Assembly (NCBI GenBank): GCA_963770485.1
Contig: CAVYPX010000011.1
Location: forward strand, 124,001 to 188,000
Reading direction: 5' to 3'
DNA length: 64,000 nt
DNA from: CAVVEC01 sp963770485
GTDB taxonomy: Bacteria; Acidobacteriota; Terriglobia; Terriglobales; Acidobacteriaceae
This document shows, piece by piece, positions 1 to 8,127 of this stretch. The position numbers and the translations under genes are program-made. The stretch's first letter is position 1, and the number at the start of each line of letters is the position of its first letter. A model generated the notes under the pieces. It had not been told where the DNA came from. It was given only the letters and a program-made list of their open reading frames with translations, and made no database searches.

Positions 1-76
1 AGTTTTCGAGCCGCAATTCCGCGAGCACCGGGTGTCCTAGGTGAAGAGCTGAGCGCAGGATAGCATGAAAAGCAGG

Positions 77-104
77 GGCTAGTAGCGAGTAGCTGGTAGC
101 TAGG
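77..104. repeat. Short TAGCNNG heptad repeat
   Basis: Three consecutive 7-base units (TAGCGAG, TAGCTGG, TAGCTAG) run from 83 to 103, preceded by a partial GGCTAG unit. They lie downstream of the cysteine-synthase gene, whose stop is at 149. No gene is visible in 1-148. It is a small intergenic simple repeat with no assigned function. Confidence 0.5.
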
Positions 105-148
105 GCCAGGGACGAGTGTGCCCCAGAAATTAGGGGGCGAGGCCATCA

Positions 149-1239
149 TCAAGGAACGAGCATTTCGTTCTCTCTACATTCCCTACCGCGTTCGCAGAAG
201 CGACAGACGCGTTCCAGAGCTGAGACTCCAGTCAAGGTCACTTCGGGCGCGAGGTAATCCGGGCGTACCGGCTCGACGTGTGTCAAGTCAGTGCTCAAGT
301 ACTTCTTGTTGTCGTCCGCAAACACTGTGGCCACCACGGCAGTAGGGCCAAGTTCTTCCTGCACCTTCACGGCAGCCAGAAAGTTGCAGCCCGAAGAAAT
401 ACCTACTGCAAGGCCAAGACTGGAGGCAAGCTTTTGTGCCATCAAGATCGAGTCTCCGTCGGACACGGGGATGACTGGATCCAAAATGGTGAGATCGACG
501 AGAGCCGGGATAAATTCATCCGAGATGCCCTGAATGCGATGCTTGCCCACCTTGTGACCGGTCGAGATTGTCGGTGACTCTGCCGGCTCGACGGGATGAA
601 CCCTGATCTCCGGGTTGCGGGCGCGAAGGTAGCGGCCCACTCCCATCACCGTTCCGCCGGTGCCAACCCCGGCCACAAAAGCGTCGGGGCGAAGGCCGGC
701 GGACTCTAGTTGGGCCCAGATCTCCGGGCCGGTAGTGCTTTCGTGCGCCTCGGTGTTGGCGCGGTTCGAAAACTGGCGCGGCAGAAAAACATCAGAGCGG
801 CTGGCTGCGAGCTCTTCCGACATGTGGATACTCCCCAGGAATCCACCCTGCTCGGCAGTGACGAGGATGATCTCAGCACCGTAGCTGCAAATCAAGTCCT
901 GGCGCTCGTGACTCATCCAGCTGGGCATGAAGATGGTTACCGGATGGCCCAGCGCGCGGCCGATGGCGGCAAACGCGATGCCCGTGTTGCCGCTGGTAGC
1001 TTCTGCAATCGTGTCGCCCGGGTGAATCTGTCCCGGGTGTATGCCTTCTTCAGAATGTGCAACGCCATCCGGTCCTTGATGCTGCCGGTCAGGTTCAACT
1101 GTTCCGACTTGGCGTAAATGGTGCGGCGCTGCGCCCGATACGTGAAGTGGATGCCGAGCAGTGGAGTGTTCCCCACCAAACGGCTCAAGGCGTCAAGTTT
1201 CTGGGTTGATGAATCAGCGGCTTGTGCAGGCGCGCTCAA
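149..1239 (-). pseudogene. cysK: Cysteine synthase family protein (PLP-dependent), broken by one frameshift
   Basis: This is a fold-type II PLP enzyme that makes cysteine from O-acetylserine (or a related acceptor) and sulfide. The N-terminal part has the PLP-lysine motif TGSIKDRMALHIL. The SGNTGIAFAAIGRALGHP phosphate-loop motif and the MPSWMSHERQDLI segment that follow lie in another reading frame. Restoring one G in the GGG run at about 1032-1034 (plus-strand CCC) joins the frames as AYTRGQIHPGDTIAEATSGN. The start is a TTG at 1239 with a GGAGG-type site seven bases upstream. The C-terminal extension has Cys-rich CRFCERGREC, unusual for plain CysK. The rejoined product would be about 363 residues. 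A sequencing indel is as likely as a real pseudogene. Confidence 0.8.
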
Positions 1240-1483
1240 TCTTGCCTCCGTTTGGCTGATTTTCCGAATTGCCGGAGCCCGGCCTCTTTTATGCGCGAGA
1301 CTCTGAGCTGCATTCCGAGCGAGAAATCTGCTAGCAAGTTCACCAAGATGGAAGATTAGCCGGAGCGGCTTGTCGTGTCTGTGACTGGGATCACGTTGAA
1401 ATTCGGGTTAATGGATGGGATACGCCTCCGGTTGAGGTCGCGCGAATCGTCTATAATCGGGGACTGGCGTTCTCCAAAACAAG

Positions 1484-2206
1484 ATGCATTGGCCTTCTTT
1501 ACTGGCAGCAGCGGTGGGTGGCGAGATTGTCGATTTAGTCGCTGAAACTGGTCCGGTCGCCAAGTCGGTACTCCTTCTCCTCTTGCTGTTCAGCGTGATT
1601 TCGTGGGCGATCATTCTCTCCAAGTGGAGCGTGTTGCGGCGGGCTCGAGTGCAGAGCGGGCGCTTTCTGCGCGCATTTCGCAAGGCCCAGCGCTTGCAGG
1701 ACGTATCCGCGGTGTCGGAGCAGTTCCGGCCCAGCCCCTTGGTCGCCGTGTTCGAAGGCGGCTTCCAGGAATACCGGCGCCAGGGCGGAAATCCCGGCGG
1801 CGCAGTGAACAATCTCACGGCTGTTCAGCGCGCCATGCAGATCGCCGCCTCGGAAGAGCTGACTCGATTTGAGCGCAATTTGCCCTGGCTGGCCATCACT
1901 GGGGCAGTGACTCCGTTTATCGGACTCTTCGGCACAGTCTGGGGAATCATTGACGCGTTTCACGGCCTGGGCACGGCCGGTGCGGCAACGCTACGTGCGG
2001 TCGCTCCGGGTATCTCCGAGGCTCTCATCACGACCGCTGCCGGCCTGGCGGCGGCGATTCCAGCAGTGATTGCATATAACTTGATCGGCAGCTCGATCCG
2101 CGAGTTTGCGGCGCGTGGGGATGACTTTGCCCTGGAAATGCTGAACGCCATCGAGCGCCAGCAACCGGCTTCTCGGGGCGTGGAAACTCCGGAGGTGCGG
2201 CGGTAA
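1484..2206 (+). CDS. tolQ: TolQ/ExbB-type proton channel subunit
   Basis: This is the inner-membrane channel subunit of the Tol-Pal machine (MotA/TolQ/ExbB family), 240 residues, the usual length. Three membrane segments are visible: about 24-48, 129-155 (LPWLAITGAVTPFIGLFGT) and 175-200 (GISEALITTAAGLAAAIP). The large cytoplasmic loop lies between the first two. TolQ and TolR form a proton-motive-force driven motor for outer-membrane constriction at division. The stop codon TAATG overlaps the start of tolR by one base, so the two are translationally coupled. It is the first gene of tolQ-tolR-tolA-tolB-pal-cpoB. Confidence 0.93.
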   Translation: MHWPSLLAAAVGGEIVDLVAETGPVAKSVLLLLLLFSVISWAIILSKWSVLRRARVQSGRFLRAFRKAQRLQDVSAVSEQFRPSPLVAVFEGGFQEYRRQGGNPGGAVNNLTAVQRAMQIAASEELTRFERNLPWLAITGAVTPFIGLFGTVWGIIDAFHGLGTAGAATLRAVAPGISEALITTAAGLAAAIPAVIAYNLIGSSIREFAARGDDFALEMLNAIERQQPASRGVETPEVRR

Positions 2207-2634
2207 TGGCCTTCACGGCTCCCAACGGGCGCACGCAAACTTCTCTGGCTGATATCAACATCACGCCGCTGGTGGATGTTGTCCTGGTGTTGCTGATCAT
2301 TTTCATGGTGACTGCGCCGGTGCTGCAGTCGGGGATTGAGGTCAACGTGCCCCATACCCGCACCGTCAAAGAAATCACGGAAGAACGCCTGGTCATCAGC
2401 ATTGACAAGCAACAGCGCGTCTTTTTGGGCAATGATCCCATCAATATTAATGAGATTGGCGCCAAGCTGCGGCAGAAGATAAGGGACCCGCAGCATCAAG
2501 CGATCTTTGTCCGCGCGGACGAAGATGTGCCTTTCGGCGCTTTCGCGACGGTGATGGATGCGGTCAAGCAATCGGGGATCAGTAACGTGAGCATTGTTAC
2601 CCAACCGCTTCAAAGCCATGGCAGCAAACGCTGA
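2206..2634 (+). CDS. tolR: TolR/ExbD-type motor subunit
   Basis: ExbD/TolR family, 142 residues. The motif LADINITPLVDVVLVLLIIF holds the membrane helix with the conserved proton-carrying aspartate (Asp24). It is followed by VTAPVLQSGIEVNVP and a periplasmic domain. It pairs with TolQ to energise TolA. The start overlaps the tolQ stop by one base, and the end overlaps the tolA start by 17 bases, as in a tight operon. ExbD of a TonB system is the alternative, but the downstream tolB and pal settle the assignment. Confidence 0.92.
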   Translation: MAFTAPNGRTQTSLADINITPLVDVVLVLLIIFMVTAPVLQSGIEVNVPHTRTVKEITEERLVISIDKQQRVFLGNDPININEIGAKLRQKIRDPQHQAIFVRADEDVPFGAFATVMDAVKQSGISNVSIVTQPLQSHGSKR

Positions 2635-3400
2635 AATCTTCTTCGAGCACGACCGGTGGGGCCGCAATCTGGGCTGGTCGGTAGCTCTGCACATTGCGTT
2701 TGCCGGCTTCGTCGTGCTGTACACGGTGGTCGTGCCGGGCGGTCGCGGCGGGACCTGGGGTGCAGGCGGTGGAGGGGATGCCATCGGAGTAACTCTGATC
2801 AGCACGGTTCCTCTTCCTGCCAGCCCGGTCGAGACCCAGAATGTGTTGGCGAATGAATCCAAGGGACTGAGCCAGTCGCTTCCGAAAGTAGAGGAAAAAG
2901 AACCGGAAGCGATCCCGATTCCGGACAAGAACGCCAAGAAAAAACCGAAGCAAACGAGCGCCACCCAACGCAAGCCACAACCCGAACCGGAAGAAGCGAG
3001 CAATGTGGTTCCTTTCGGCGAAGGCGGCCCGGTGAGTGGGCCGTACGGGATCTTCAACGCGGGTGGGGCGAAAGGCGGGTTCGGCTTTACCGGTGGTGGA
3101 GGCGATTTTGGCAGCCGTTACGCCTGGTACGTGCGCGTGGTGCAGCAGAAAGTTTCGGAGAATTGGTTGAAATACGAGGTGGACGCGCGCATTACCGAGG
3201 CCCGCCGAGTTTATCTAACCTTTGACATTACCCGCGACGGGCGGCCGAGCAACGAGCAGATCGAACAGTCCAGCGGCGTGCCCTCGCTCGATCAGTCGGC
3301 GGTGCGGGCCTTGCAGCGCATAGACACGTTCGGTCCGCTGCCCTCGGATTATGCCGGGAATAAAGTTTCAGTCGAGTTCTGGTTCGATTACAAAAGGTAG
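2618..3400 (+). CDS. tolA: TolA/TonB-like energy transducer
   Basis: This is the periplasm-spanning link between TolQR and Pal/TolB. One N-terminal membrane helix sits at about residues 18-40. A Gly-rich and Lys/Glu/Pro-rich spacer follows (EKEPEAIPIPDKNAKKKPK). The C-terminal TonB-type domain covers about 165-260 (RYAWYVRVVQQKVSENWL, LTFDITRDGRPSN, SAVRALQRIDTFGPLP). It is about 260 residues, shorter than E. coli TolA because the helical domain II is small. The ATG at 2618 overlaps tolR by 17 bases; an in-frame ATG at 2594 is also possible, and neither has a strong ribosome site. Confidence 0.85.
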   Translation: MAANAEIFFEHDRWGRNLGWSVALHIAFAGFVVLYTVVVPGGRGGTWGAGGGGDAIGVTLISTVPLPASPVETQNVLANESKGLSQSLPKVEEKEPEAIPIPDKNAKKKPKQTSATQRKPQPEPEEASNVVPFGEGGPVSGPYGIFNAGGAKGGFGFTGGGGDFGSRYAWYVRVVQQKVSENWLKYEVDARITEARRVYLTFDITRDGRPSNEQIEQSSGVPSLDQSAVRALQRIDTFGPLPSDYAGNKVSVEFWFDYKR

Positions 3401-3536
3401 CTTGACCGGTTTTGCTGGAGTGACGCAAGGCCGCTTGCTGCCGTAGCAAAAAGGCAGTGGTGCAGTTTGATACGGAAGCGAGCCAAGCGCGCGATTATTC
3501 TGCCGCACAGAACGCGACAGTTCGAGCGGCTCGCCC

Positions 3537-3575
3537 AGATCCTTCGCTGCGCAAAGGCGCTTGCTCAGGATGACA
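3537..3575. repeat. Dispersed hairpin repeat, copy 1 (degenerate)
   Basis: The stretch from AGATCCTTCGCTGC to GCTCAGGATGACAC has the same arms as the copies near 21.0 and 26.6 kb. Here the central hairpin is short: GCGC-AAAG-GCGC at 3549-3560. It lies in the 207-base gap between tolA and tolB. I see nothing else in the first part of that gap (3401-3536). Confidence 0.55.
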
Positions 3576-3607
3576 CAGCTGCACTACTACTGTAGAGGGC
3601 GGCGAAC

Positions 3608-5047
3608 TTGAACTCTGATATTAGTCGTAATACGATATATGCTACGATATATTTAGGAAGCGTCTCAGCTATTTTGAAAGCGATCCTCCCTACGCACGAC
3701 TCTTGCCGCAAGTCCTGGTTGCCCTCACGCGCAATTCTGGCAATGCTCGCAGCGCTCCTGCTTGCGCTTTCCTGTCCGGCGCAGGACTGGATCAAAACCG
3801 GCACTGGATTGGGGATGGAGAAGGTTCGCCTGGCGGTCCCGGATTTCAAGGCTTCTACGCAAGACGCGAAAAATGCCGACCTGCTGAAAACTTTCAACGA
3901 CACTTTGTGGGATGACTTGGATAACGCCGGCATCTTCGACATGGTTTCGAAGAGCTTCTATCCTCTGGCGCTTCCGGGCAACCCGGTAGATGTGAAGTTC
4001 GAGGCGTGGAATGCTCTTCCTCCGAATGCCTCGATGCTGGCTTTTGGGAATCTTGGGGCCAGCGGCAACAATCTGACGGTACAAGGCTGGCTTTATGACG
4101 TGAAAAACGTTACTTCGCCGCAGGTGCTGGGCAAGCAGTACACCGACGCCGCTACCGACGACGCGGCGCGAAAAACGGCGCATAAGTTCGCCGACGAGAT
4201 CATCTTCCGTCTCGGCGGGGGTATTCCCGGCATTGCAGAAAGCCAGGTTTTTTTTGTCAGCAGCCGCAGCGGGCACAAAGAAATCTGGGTGATGGATTAC
4301 GACGGAGCCAACCAGCGGCAGATCACGCATCTGGGTACGATCTCGCTGTCACCCCGGATTTCTCCCGACGGTTCGCGCCTGGCCTTCAGTTCACTCACAA
4401 AACCGGGATGGGAAATCCTGATGTACTCTATGGATCTGAACCGCCTGGTTTCGTTTCCCAAGTTTGGCGGGACCAATCTTTCACCGGCCTGGTCTGCGGA
4501 CGGGACCAAGCTGGCGTTTTCTTCCTCCCGAACGGGTGATCCTGAAATTTACGTCATCGATCAATCGGGGGGAAACTTCAAGCGGCTCACCGCTTCCAAG
4601 ATGCCCGATGTCTCGCCGGTTTGGAACCCGAAGACGGGAGCGCAAATCGCTTGGGTAAGCGGGCGGTCGGGGCTGCCGCAGATTTACATGATGGAAGCCG
4701 ACGGCACGAACGCGCAGCGGCTTACCGATGAGGGCTATGCCGTGTCTCCGGCGTGGTCTCCCAATGGGCAGTTTCTGGTATTTTCGTGGATTCGCCATTA
4801 TGGTCCGGGAGCTCCGGGGGCGGAGGATATCTATATCATGGATGTCGCCAGCAAGCAGTGGGTGCAGCTGACCCACGATGGCGGACGTAATGATTTCCCG
4901 TCCTGGTCTCCGGATGGCCGGCACATTGTTTTTCAGTCGAGCCGCTCCGGAGGCGAACAAATCTGGAGCATGCTGGCCGATGGGAGCAATCAGAAGCAAT
5001 TAACATCCACGGGGAGTAATACGCAACCAAACTGGAGTTGGAAGTAA
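3608..5047 (+). CDS. tolB: Tol-Pal system beta-propeller protein TolB
   Basis: This is a periplasmic protein that binds Pal and TolA. A hydrophobic signal sequence (ILAMLAALLLALSCPAQ) precedes a TolB N-terminal domain (VRLAVPDFKA) and a six-bladed PD40 propeller. Repeated blades read ISPDGSRLAFSS, WSADGTKLAFSSSRTGDPEIYV, WSPNGQFLVFSW and WSPDGRHIVFQSSRSGG. The full frame is 479 residues, about 40 longer than usual at the N terminus. The first in-frame ATG (3608) lies upstream of the repeat at 3625-3652, so a later start is likely, for example the TTG at 3674 or a start nearer 3718-3742. Function is certain; the start is not. Confidence 0.9.
   Translation: MNSDISRNTIYATIYLGSVSAILKAILPTHDSCRKSWLPSRAILAMLAALLLALSCPAQDWIKTGTGLGMEKVRLAVPDFKASTQDAKNADLLKTFNDTLWDDLDNAGIFDMVSKSFYPLALPGNPVDVKFEAWNALPPNASMLAFGNLGASGNNLTVQGWLYDVKNVTSPQVLGKQYTDAATDDAARKTAHKFADEIIFRLGGGIPGIAESQVFFVSSRSGHKEIWVMDYDGANQRQITHLGTISLSPRISPDGSRLAFSSLTKPGWEILMYSMDLNRLVSFPKFGGTNLSPAWSADGTKLAFSSSRTGDPEIYVIDQSGGNFKRLTASKMPDVSPVWNPKTGAQIAWVSGRSGLPQIYMMEADGTNAQRLTDEGYAVSPAWSPNGQFLVFSWIRHYGPGAPGAEDIYIMDVASKQWVQLTHDGGRNDFPSWSPDGRHIVFQSSRSGGEQIWSMLADGSNQKQLTSTGSNTQPNWSWK
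3625..3652. promoter_or_regulatory. Putative operator: TACGA half-site array upstream of mature tolB
   Basis: A perfect palindrome TCGTA-A-TACGA (3625-3635) overlaps a direct repeat of TACGATATAT (3631-3640 and 3643-3652, 12-base spacing). An AT-rich patch this regular stands out in a high-GC genome and looks like a regulator binding site. It lies just inside the longest tolB reading frame, which suggests the real tolB start is downstream. Which protein binds is unknown. Confidence 0.4.
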
Positions 5048-5196
5048 GGTCCGCATTCGGGGTAAGATTTGGTTCTAACATTCATGATTGGCGAGTCTTT
5101 CGTTTAACCAGCCGGGGAGAGTCGGGGAGAAAATGCCGTCCACCCGGATTCGGATCGCGCGTGCAGCAGAAGCGCGCGACCACGCAGGGAGGAAAA

Positions 5197-5931
5197 GTGA
5201 AGCAGCGACAACTGAAGTGGATTACGCTCATATTCGCGTTGGGCGCCATTCTGTTTCTTGGCGCCTGTCACAAGAAAACACCGCCACCGCCGCCACCACC
5301 GCCACCGCCGCCGGCAGCGCCGACGGCTTCACTCACAGCCAATCCCAACACCATCGACAAAGGACAGTCGACCACGCTCACCTGGCAGACCTCCAACGCC
5401 ACCGACGTCAGCATTGACGGCATCGGAGCGGTGCAGGCCAGCGGCTCGCAACAGGTTACGCCAGCCGATTCCACCACCTACACCCTGACAGCGAAAGGAG
5501 CGGGGGGAACCCAGCAGGCTACAGCACGGGTGACCGTAAATGCACCTCCGCCACCTCCACCGCCGCCGCCTTCTCCGACCGAAGAAGAACTGTTTTCGCA
5601 GAATGTGAAAGACATCTACTTCGATTACGACAAGGCGGATGTTCGCGCCGATCAGCAGAGTTCGATGCAGGGAGATATTGATTTCCTGAAGCAGCATCCC
5701 AACATCCACTTCACGATCGAGGGACATTGCGACGAGCGCGGATCCACCGAGTACAACCTGGCCTTGGGGGATAATCGTGCGAATGCCGTTCGGAACGCCC
5801 TGGTGCAGGGCGGCGTCAGTGCCGACAATATCCACACGATCAGCTACGGCAAGGAGAAACCGTTCTGTACCGATCACACCGAGGACTGCTGGCAGCAGAA
5901 TCGGCGTGGCCATTTCGTATATCAGAAGTAG
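5197..5931 (+). CDS. pal: Peptidoglycan-associated lipoprotein Pal with Ig-like insert
   Basis: This lipoprotein anchors the outer membrane to murein. The GTG start at 5197 is chosen because GGGAGG lies just upstream and places the lipobox (LGAC, Cys24) at the right distance; a longer frame opens at 5038. After Cys24 comes a run of 11-12 prolines, then an Ig-like domain of about 75 residues (ASLTANPNTIDKGQSTTLTW), a second proline run, then a C-terminal OmpA domain. The OmpA domain has IYFDYDKADVR, IEGHCDERGSTEYNLALG and the NRRGHFVY ending. Ordinary Pal lacks the Ig-like domain. The product is 244 residues and sits between tolB and cpoB. Confidence 0.9.
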   Translation: MKQRQLKWITLIFALGAILFLGACHKKTPPPPPPPPPPPAAPTASLTANPNTIDKGQSTTLTWQTSNATDVSIDGIGAVQASGSQQVTPADSTTYTLTAKGAGGTQQATARVTVNAPPPPPPPPPSPTEEELFSQNVKDIYFDYDKADVRADQQSSMQGDIDFLKQHPNIHFTIEGHCDERGSTEYNLALGDNRANAVRNALVQGGVSADNIHTISYGKEKPFCTDHTEDCWQQNRRGHFVYQK

Positions 5932-6097
5932 GCATCCGGGGTGCGGAGCAGCCAGCTCCGCACCTCAATTCCATCTCTTGGGGCGATGTTGTGCTGGCCG
6001 CGGTGGCCCGGGAGACAATTGTGTCCGGAACGCGATATCCTCACAAGAGCAAGGTGCTAGGGTTCGGTTGCGCCATGACCGGACGGAGGAGTGACTT

Positions 6098-6958
6098 TTG
6101 TCTGCAACGGAACGAGCTATGAAAATCCAGCGATGTTTGATGATGTTTGCAGTCCTCATGGTTCTATGCCTGGGCGCGCTTCCATCCTGGGGCGTGAGCA
6201 AGGAGATGATTCAACTCCAGACGCAGGTGCAGGCCTTGCAGGATCAGATGACTCACATGCAGCAGTCTTTCGACGAGCGCATGGGGGTGATGAAGAGCCT
6301 GATGGATCAGAACACCGACAGCATGAACAAGGTGGCTGCGTCCATGGCGTCGCTACAGGGGACTCTGCAGAAGATGCAAGGCGACAACGGCGCCAAAGTG
6401 GACCAACTCTCGGGCCAGATTCAGGCGCTGAATGACTCCCTGGACGAACTCAAGGCTCGTCTGGCCAAGGTCACCAAACAACTGGAAGACATGCAGGCCG
6501 CCCAACAGAGTTTGGCAGCGAGCCAAGCTGCGCAGCAGGCGGCGGCACAGACTCCCCCGCCCGATGTGTTGTACAACAATGCTTTGCGCGACTACAACGC
6601 AGCGAAGAACGACCTGGCCACGCAGGAGTTCTCGGATTATGTGAAGTTCTATCCCAACACCGATCTGGCGGGGAACGCGTACTTTTATCTGGCAGAGCTC
6701 GCATTCCGGCAGGGAAACTACCAGGAAGCGGTGAAGAACTACGATCAGGTATTGCAGAACTTCCCTAGCGGCAACAAGGCAGCTTCCGCCGAACTGAAAA
6801 AGGGATTCGCGTTGATCGAACTTGGACAAAACGACGACGGCGTCGCTACGCTGCGCCACGTCATCCAACGCTACCCGCGATCTAACGAGGCGCTACAGGC
6901 CCGAGAGCGGCTGCGCAAACTCGGAGTTTCAACCACAGCGCGGCGGCCCGGAGAGTAA
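6098..6958 (+). CDS. cpoB: Tol-Pal associated CpoB/YbgF-like TPR protein
   Basis: This periplasmic protein ends the tol-pal cluster and coordinates outer-membrane constriction with murein synthesis. A signal peptide (MKIQRCLMMFAVLMVLCLGALPSWG) is followed by a Gln-rich coiled coil at about 30-150. A C-terminal TPR array covers about 160-280 (YNNALRDYNAAKNDLATQEF, AGNAYFYLAELAFRQGNYQEAV). The TTG at 6098 has a strong GGAGGAG site; the ATG at 6119 has a weaker one but gives a cleaner signal peptide. The product is 286 residues from the TTG. Confidence 0.85.
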   Translation: MSATERAMKIQRCLMMFAVLMVLCLGALPSWGVSKEMIQLQTQVQALQDQMTHMQQSFDERMGVMKSLMDQNTDSMNKVAASMASLQGTLQKMQGDNGAKVDQLSGQIQALNDSLDELKARLAKVTKQLEDMQAAQQSLAASQAAQQAAAQTPPPDVLYNNALRDYNAAKNDLATQEFSDYVKFYPNTDLAGNAYFYLAELAFRQGNYQEAVKNYDQVLQNFPSGNKAASAELKKGFALIELGQNDDGVATLRHVIQRYPRSNEALQARERLRKLGVSTTARRPGE

Positions 6959-6974
6959 GGGCAAGGGCTCGGTT

Positions 6975-7289
6975 TTATTTCTCTTTTTGCAACTTTCGCA
7001 GACAATACTTGATCTCGCTGGTAGCTTCCTTCACTCGCATGCCCGCCTGGACCATCACCTTGCAGGAAAGCGCTGTCCGGCTCGCGCTGCCCTCGCCCAA
7101 GTCGAAGGTCACGCGGCAATACTGACAGTCCTCATTCCAGCAAAAGCGTCCATACGAGACCTCTTCCGGCGCCAGGTACTGGAAGCAACGCAATAGCGGA
7201 TTGTTCTCTGGAACTTCAAACTCCCGGTCCACAATCGTGATCCTCACCAAGCGGGTAAATGGCCGGAAGAGCGTGGATGGAGCAGTCAC
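6975..7289 (-). CDS. Small [2Fe-2S] ferredoxin-fold protein
   Basis: The product is 104 residues. The cysteine pattern C-x4-C-x2-C (CWNEDCQYC), then C-x17-C (ALSCKV), matches the [2Fe-2S] ferredoxin fold as in the N-termini of NuoG or formate dehydrogenase. The upstream strand pattern (ITIVDREFEVPENNPLLRCF) fits the same fold. A soluble electron carrier or a standalone iron-sulfur domain is the most that can be said. It is convergent with cpoB, 16 bases apart, and no redox partner gene is adjacent. Confidence 0.7.
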   Translation of the reverse strand: MTAPSTLFRPFTRLVRITIVDREFEVPENNPLLRCFQYLAPEEVSYGRFCWNEDCQYCRVTFDLGEGSASRTALSCKVMVQAGMRVKEATSEIKYCLRKLQKEK

Positions 7290-7385
7290 GCCTACGATTC
7301 TAGGGCAACATTTGCAACCGGCCGCAAAACGGAAGTAGCTGTCCGCAGGAGAAGATTGGCCGGTTCATCGGGCGGGGCGAACCTC

Positions 7386-7441
7386 AGGGGCTAAAACCCC
7401 ATTCTTATAGCCCCGAGCGCACGGCTGAAACCGTACCCTTC
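7386..7441. repeat. REP-like palindromes GGGGCTAAAACCCC and ACGGCTGAAACCGT
   Basis: Two short palindromes lie 20 bases apart: GGGG-CTAAAA-CCCC (7387-7400) and ACGG-CTGAAA-CCGT (7421-7434), followed by ACCCTTCC. Paired GGGCTAAAGCCC / GGCTGAAGCC motifs of this style recur in intergenic DNA of many soil bacteria (recalled, not searched). They lie between the ferredoxin-like gene and the 3' end of the histidine-rich peptide. Confidence 0.45.
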
Positions 7442-7448
7442 CACAAAG

Positions 7449-7577
7449 CTATCTGCGGTGGTAATGACGATGGGGGACCCGGTGGTGCTTAGCGTGATGA
7501 TGGGCGTGTCTTCCCCGCGCCCATGTGGGCACAGCAAACAACAAGATGATTGCGGCGGTTAGAAATAGTCGCTTCAT
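7449..7577 (-). CDS. Histidine-rich secreted micropeptide (42 residues)
   Basis: A short ORF starts at ATG 7577 with an AGGAG ribosome site five bases upstream and ends at TAG 7449-7451. The first 20 residues are a textbook signal peptide (MKRLFLTAAIILLFAVPTWA). The remaining 22 residues are almost only His, Arg and Lys: nine histidines, with HAHHHAKHH and HRHYHRR. Nothing hydrophobic follows the predicted cleavage site. A role in periplasmic metal binding is a reasonable guess from composition only. No characterised family is recognised. Confidence 0.65.
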   Translation of the reverse strand: MKRLFLTAAIILLFAVPTWARGRHAHHHAKHHRVPHRHYHRR

Positions 7578-7706
7578 GGGCACTCCTGGAATGTCTCCAC
7601 AAGATTGCTTCCTTATATACATCAGAAAACCGCTGTTCGCAATGAAGCATTCAGAGTAGGCTAATCACAGGCGAGGTGCATTCTCGCCACACGGGAGATC
7701 TCATTC

Positions 7707-7955
7707 ATGCCTAATAGTAAAGATCAGGACCGCTTCAAAGGGGCTCTAGAACAAGAGGAAAAGAGCCAAACCGGCAACACTTCCATGCAAGGCCAGCTCG
7801 GGCACCGGGATCAGGATCCGATGCTGAAGGCCGCCGACACCGACTTTCCTGAGCCGGGAGAGAATCCAGAGCACACGGGGGAGCCGGAGGACGGTCCTAA
7901 GCGAACCCAACTGCTAGGCGTTGACGAAGAATTTGCTGCGGGGCATCGACCGTAG
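7707..7955 (+). CDS. Small hydrophilic protein of unknown function
   Basis: The product is 82 residues, rich in Glu, Asp, Gln, Gly and Pro, with no signal peptide or hydrophobic segment. The composition (DQDRFKGALEQEEKSQ, EPGENPEHTGEPEDGP) suggests a disordered, possibly stress-related protein. A GGGAG site lies eight bases before the ATG. A hairpin GGCGAG-7-CTCGCC (7670-7688) lies just upstream. It is probably real from codon pattern and ribosome site, but no family is recognised. Confidence 0.5.
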   Translation: MPNSKDQDRFKGALEQEEKSQTGNTSMQGQLGHRDQDPMLKAADTDFPEPGENPEHTGEPEDGPKRTQLLGVDEEFAAGHRP

Positions 7956-8127
7956 TGTGTGCACTCTTTGATTTGCCCTTCCCGGCGGATTGTGTCTGAA
8001 TTTTAGACAATGACAGTACCTCGGCAGCCAACCGCGCCGCATCAAAAAAGAGACGCTATCAGAATTAAATGGGAATATAATTTTTCAGATTTGGTCTGCA
8101 GTCGAGCGGGAAGGAGGCATTTCCCCT

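Noticed and set aside
149..928. Separate short gene downstream of the cysteine-synthase start
   Set aside because: Both frames align to one family and join with a single base, so it is one broken gene and not two.
1240..1483. Riboswitch or cis-regulatory leader between the cysteine synthase and tolQ
   Set aside because: No conserved riboswitch elements are visible in this gap.
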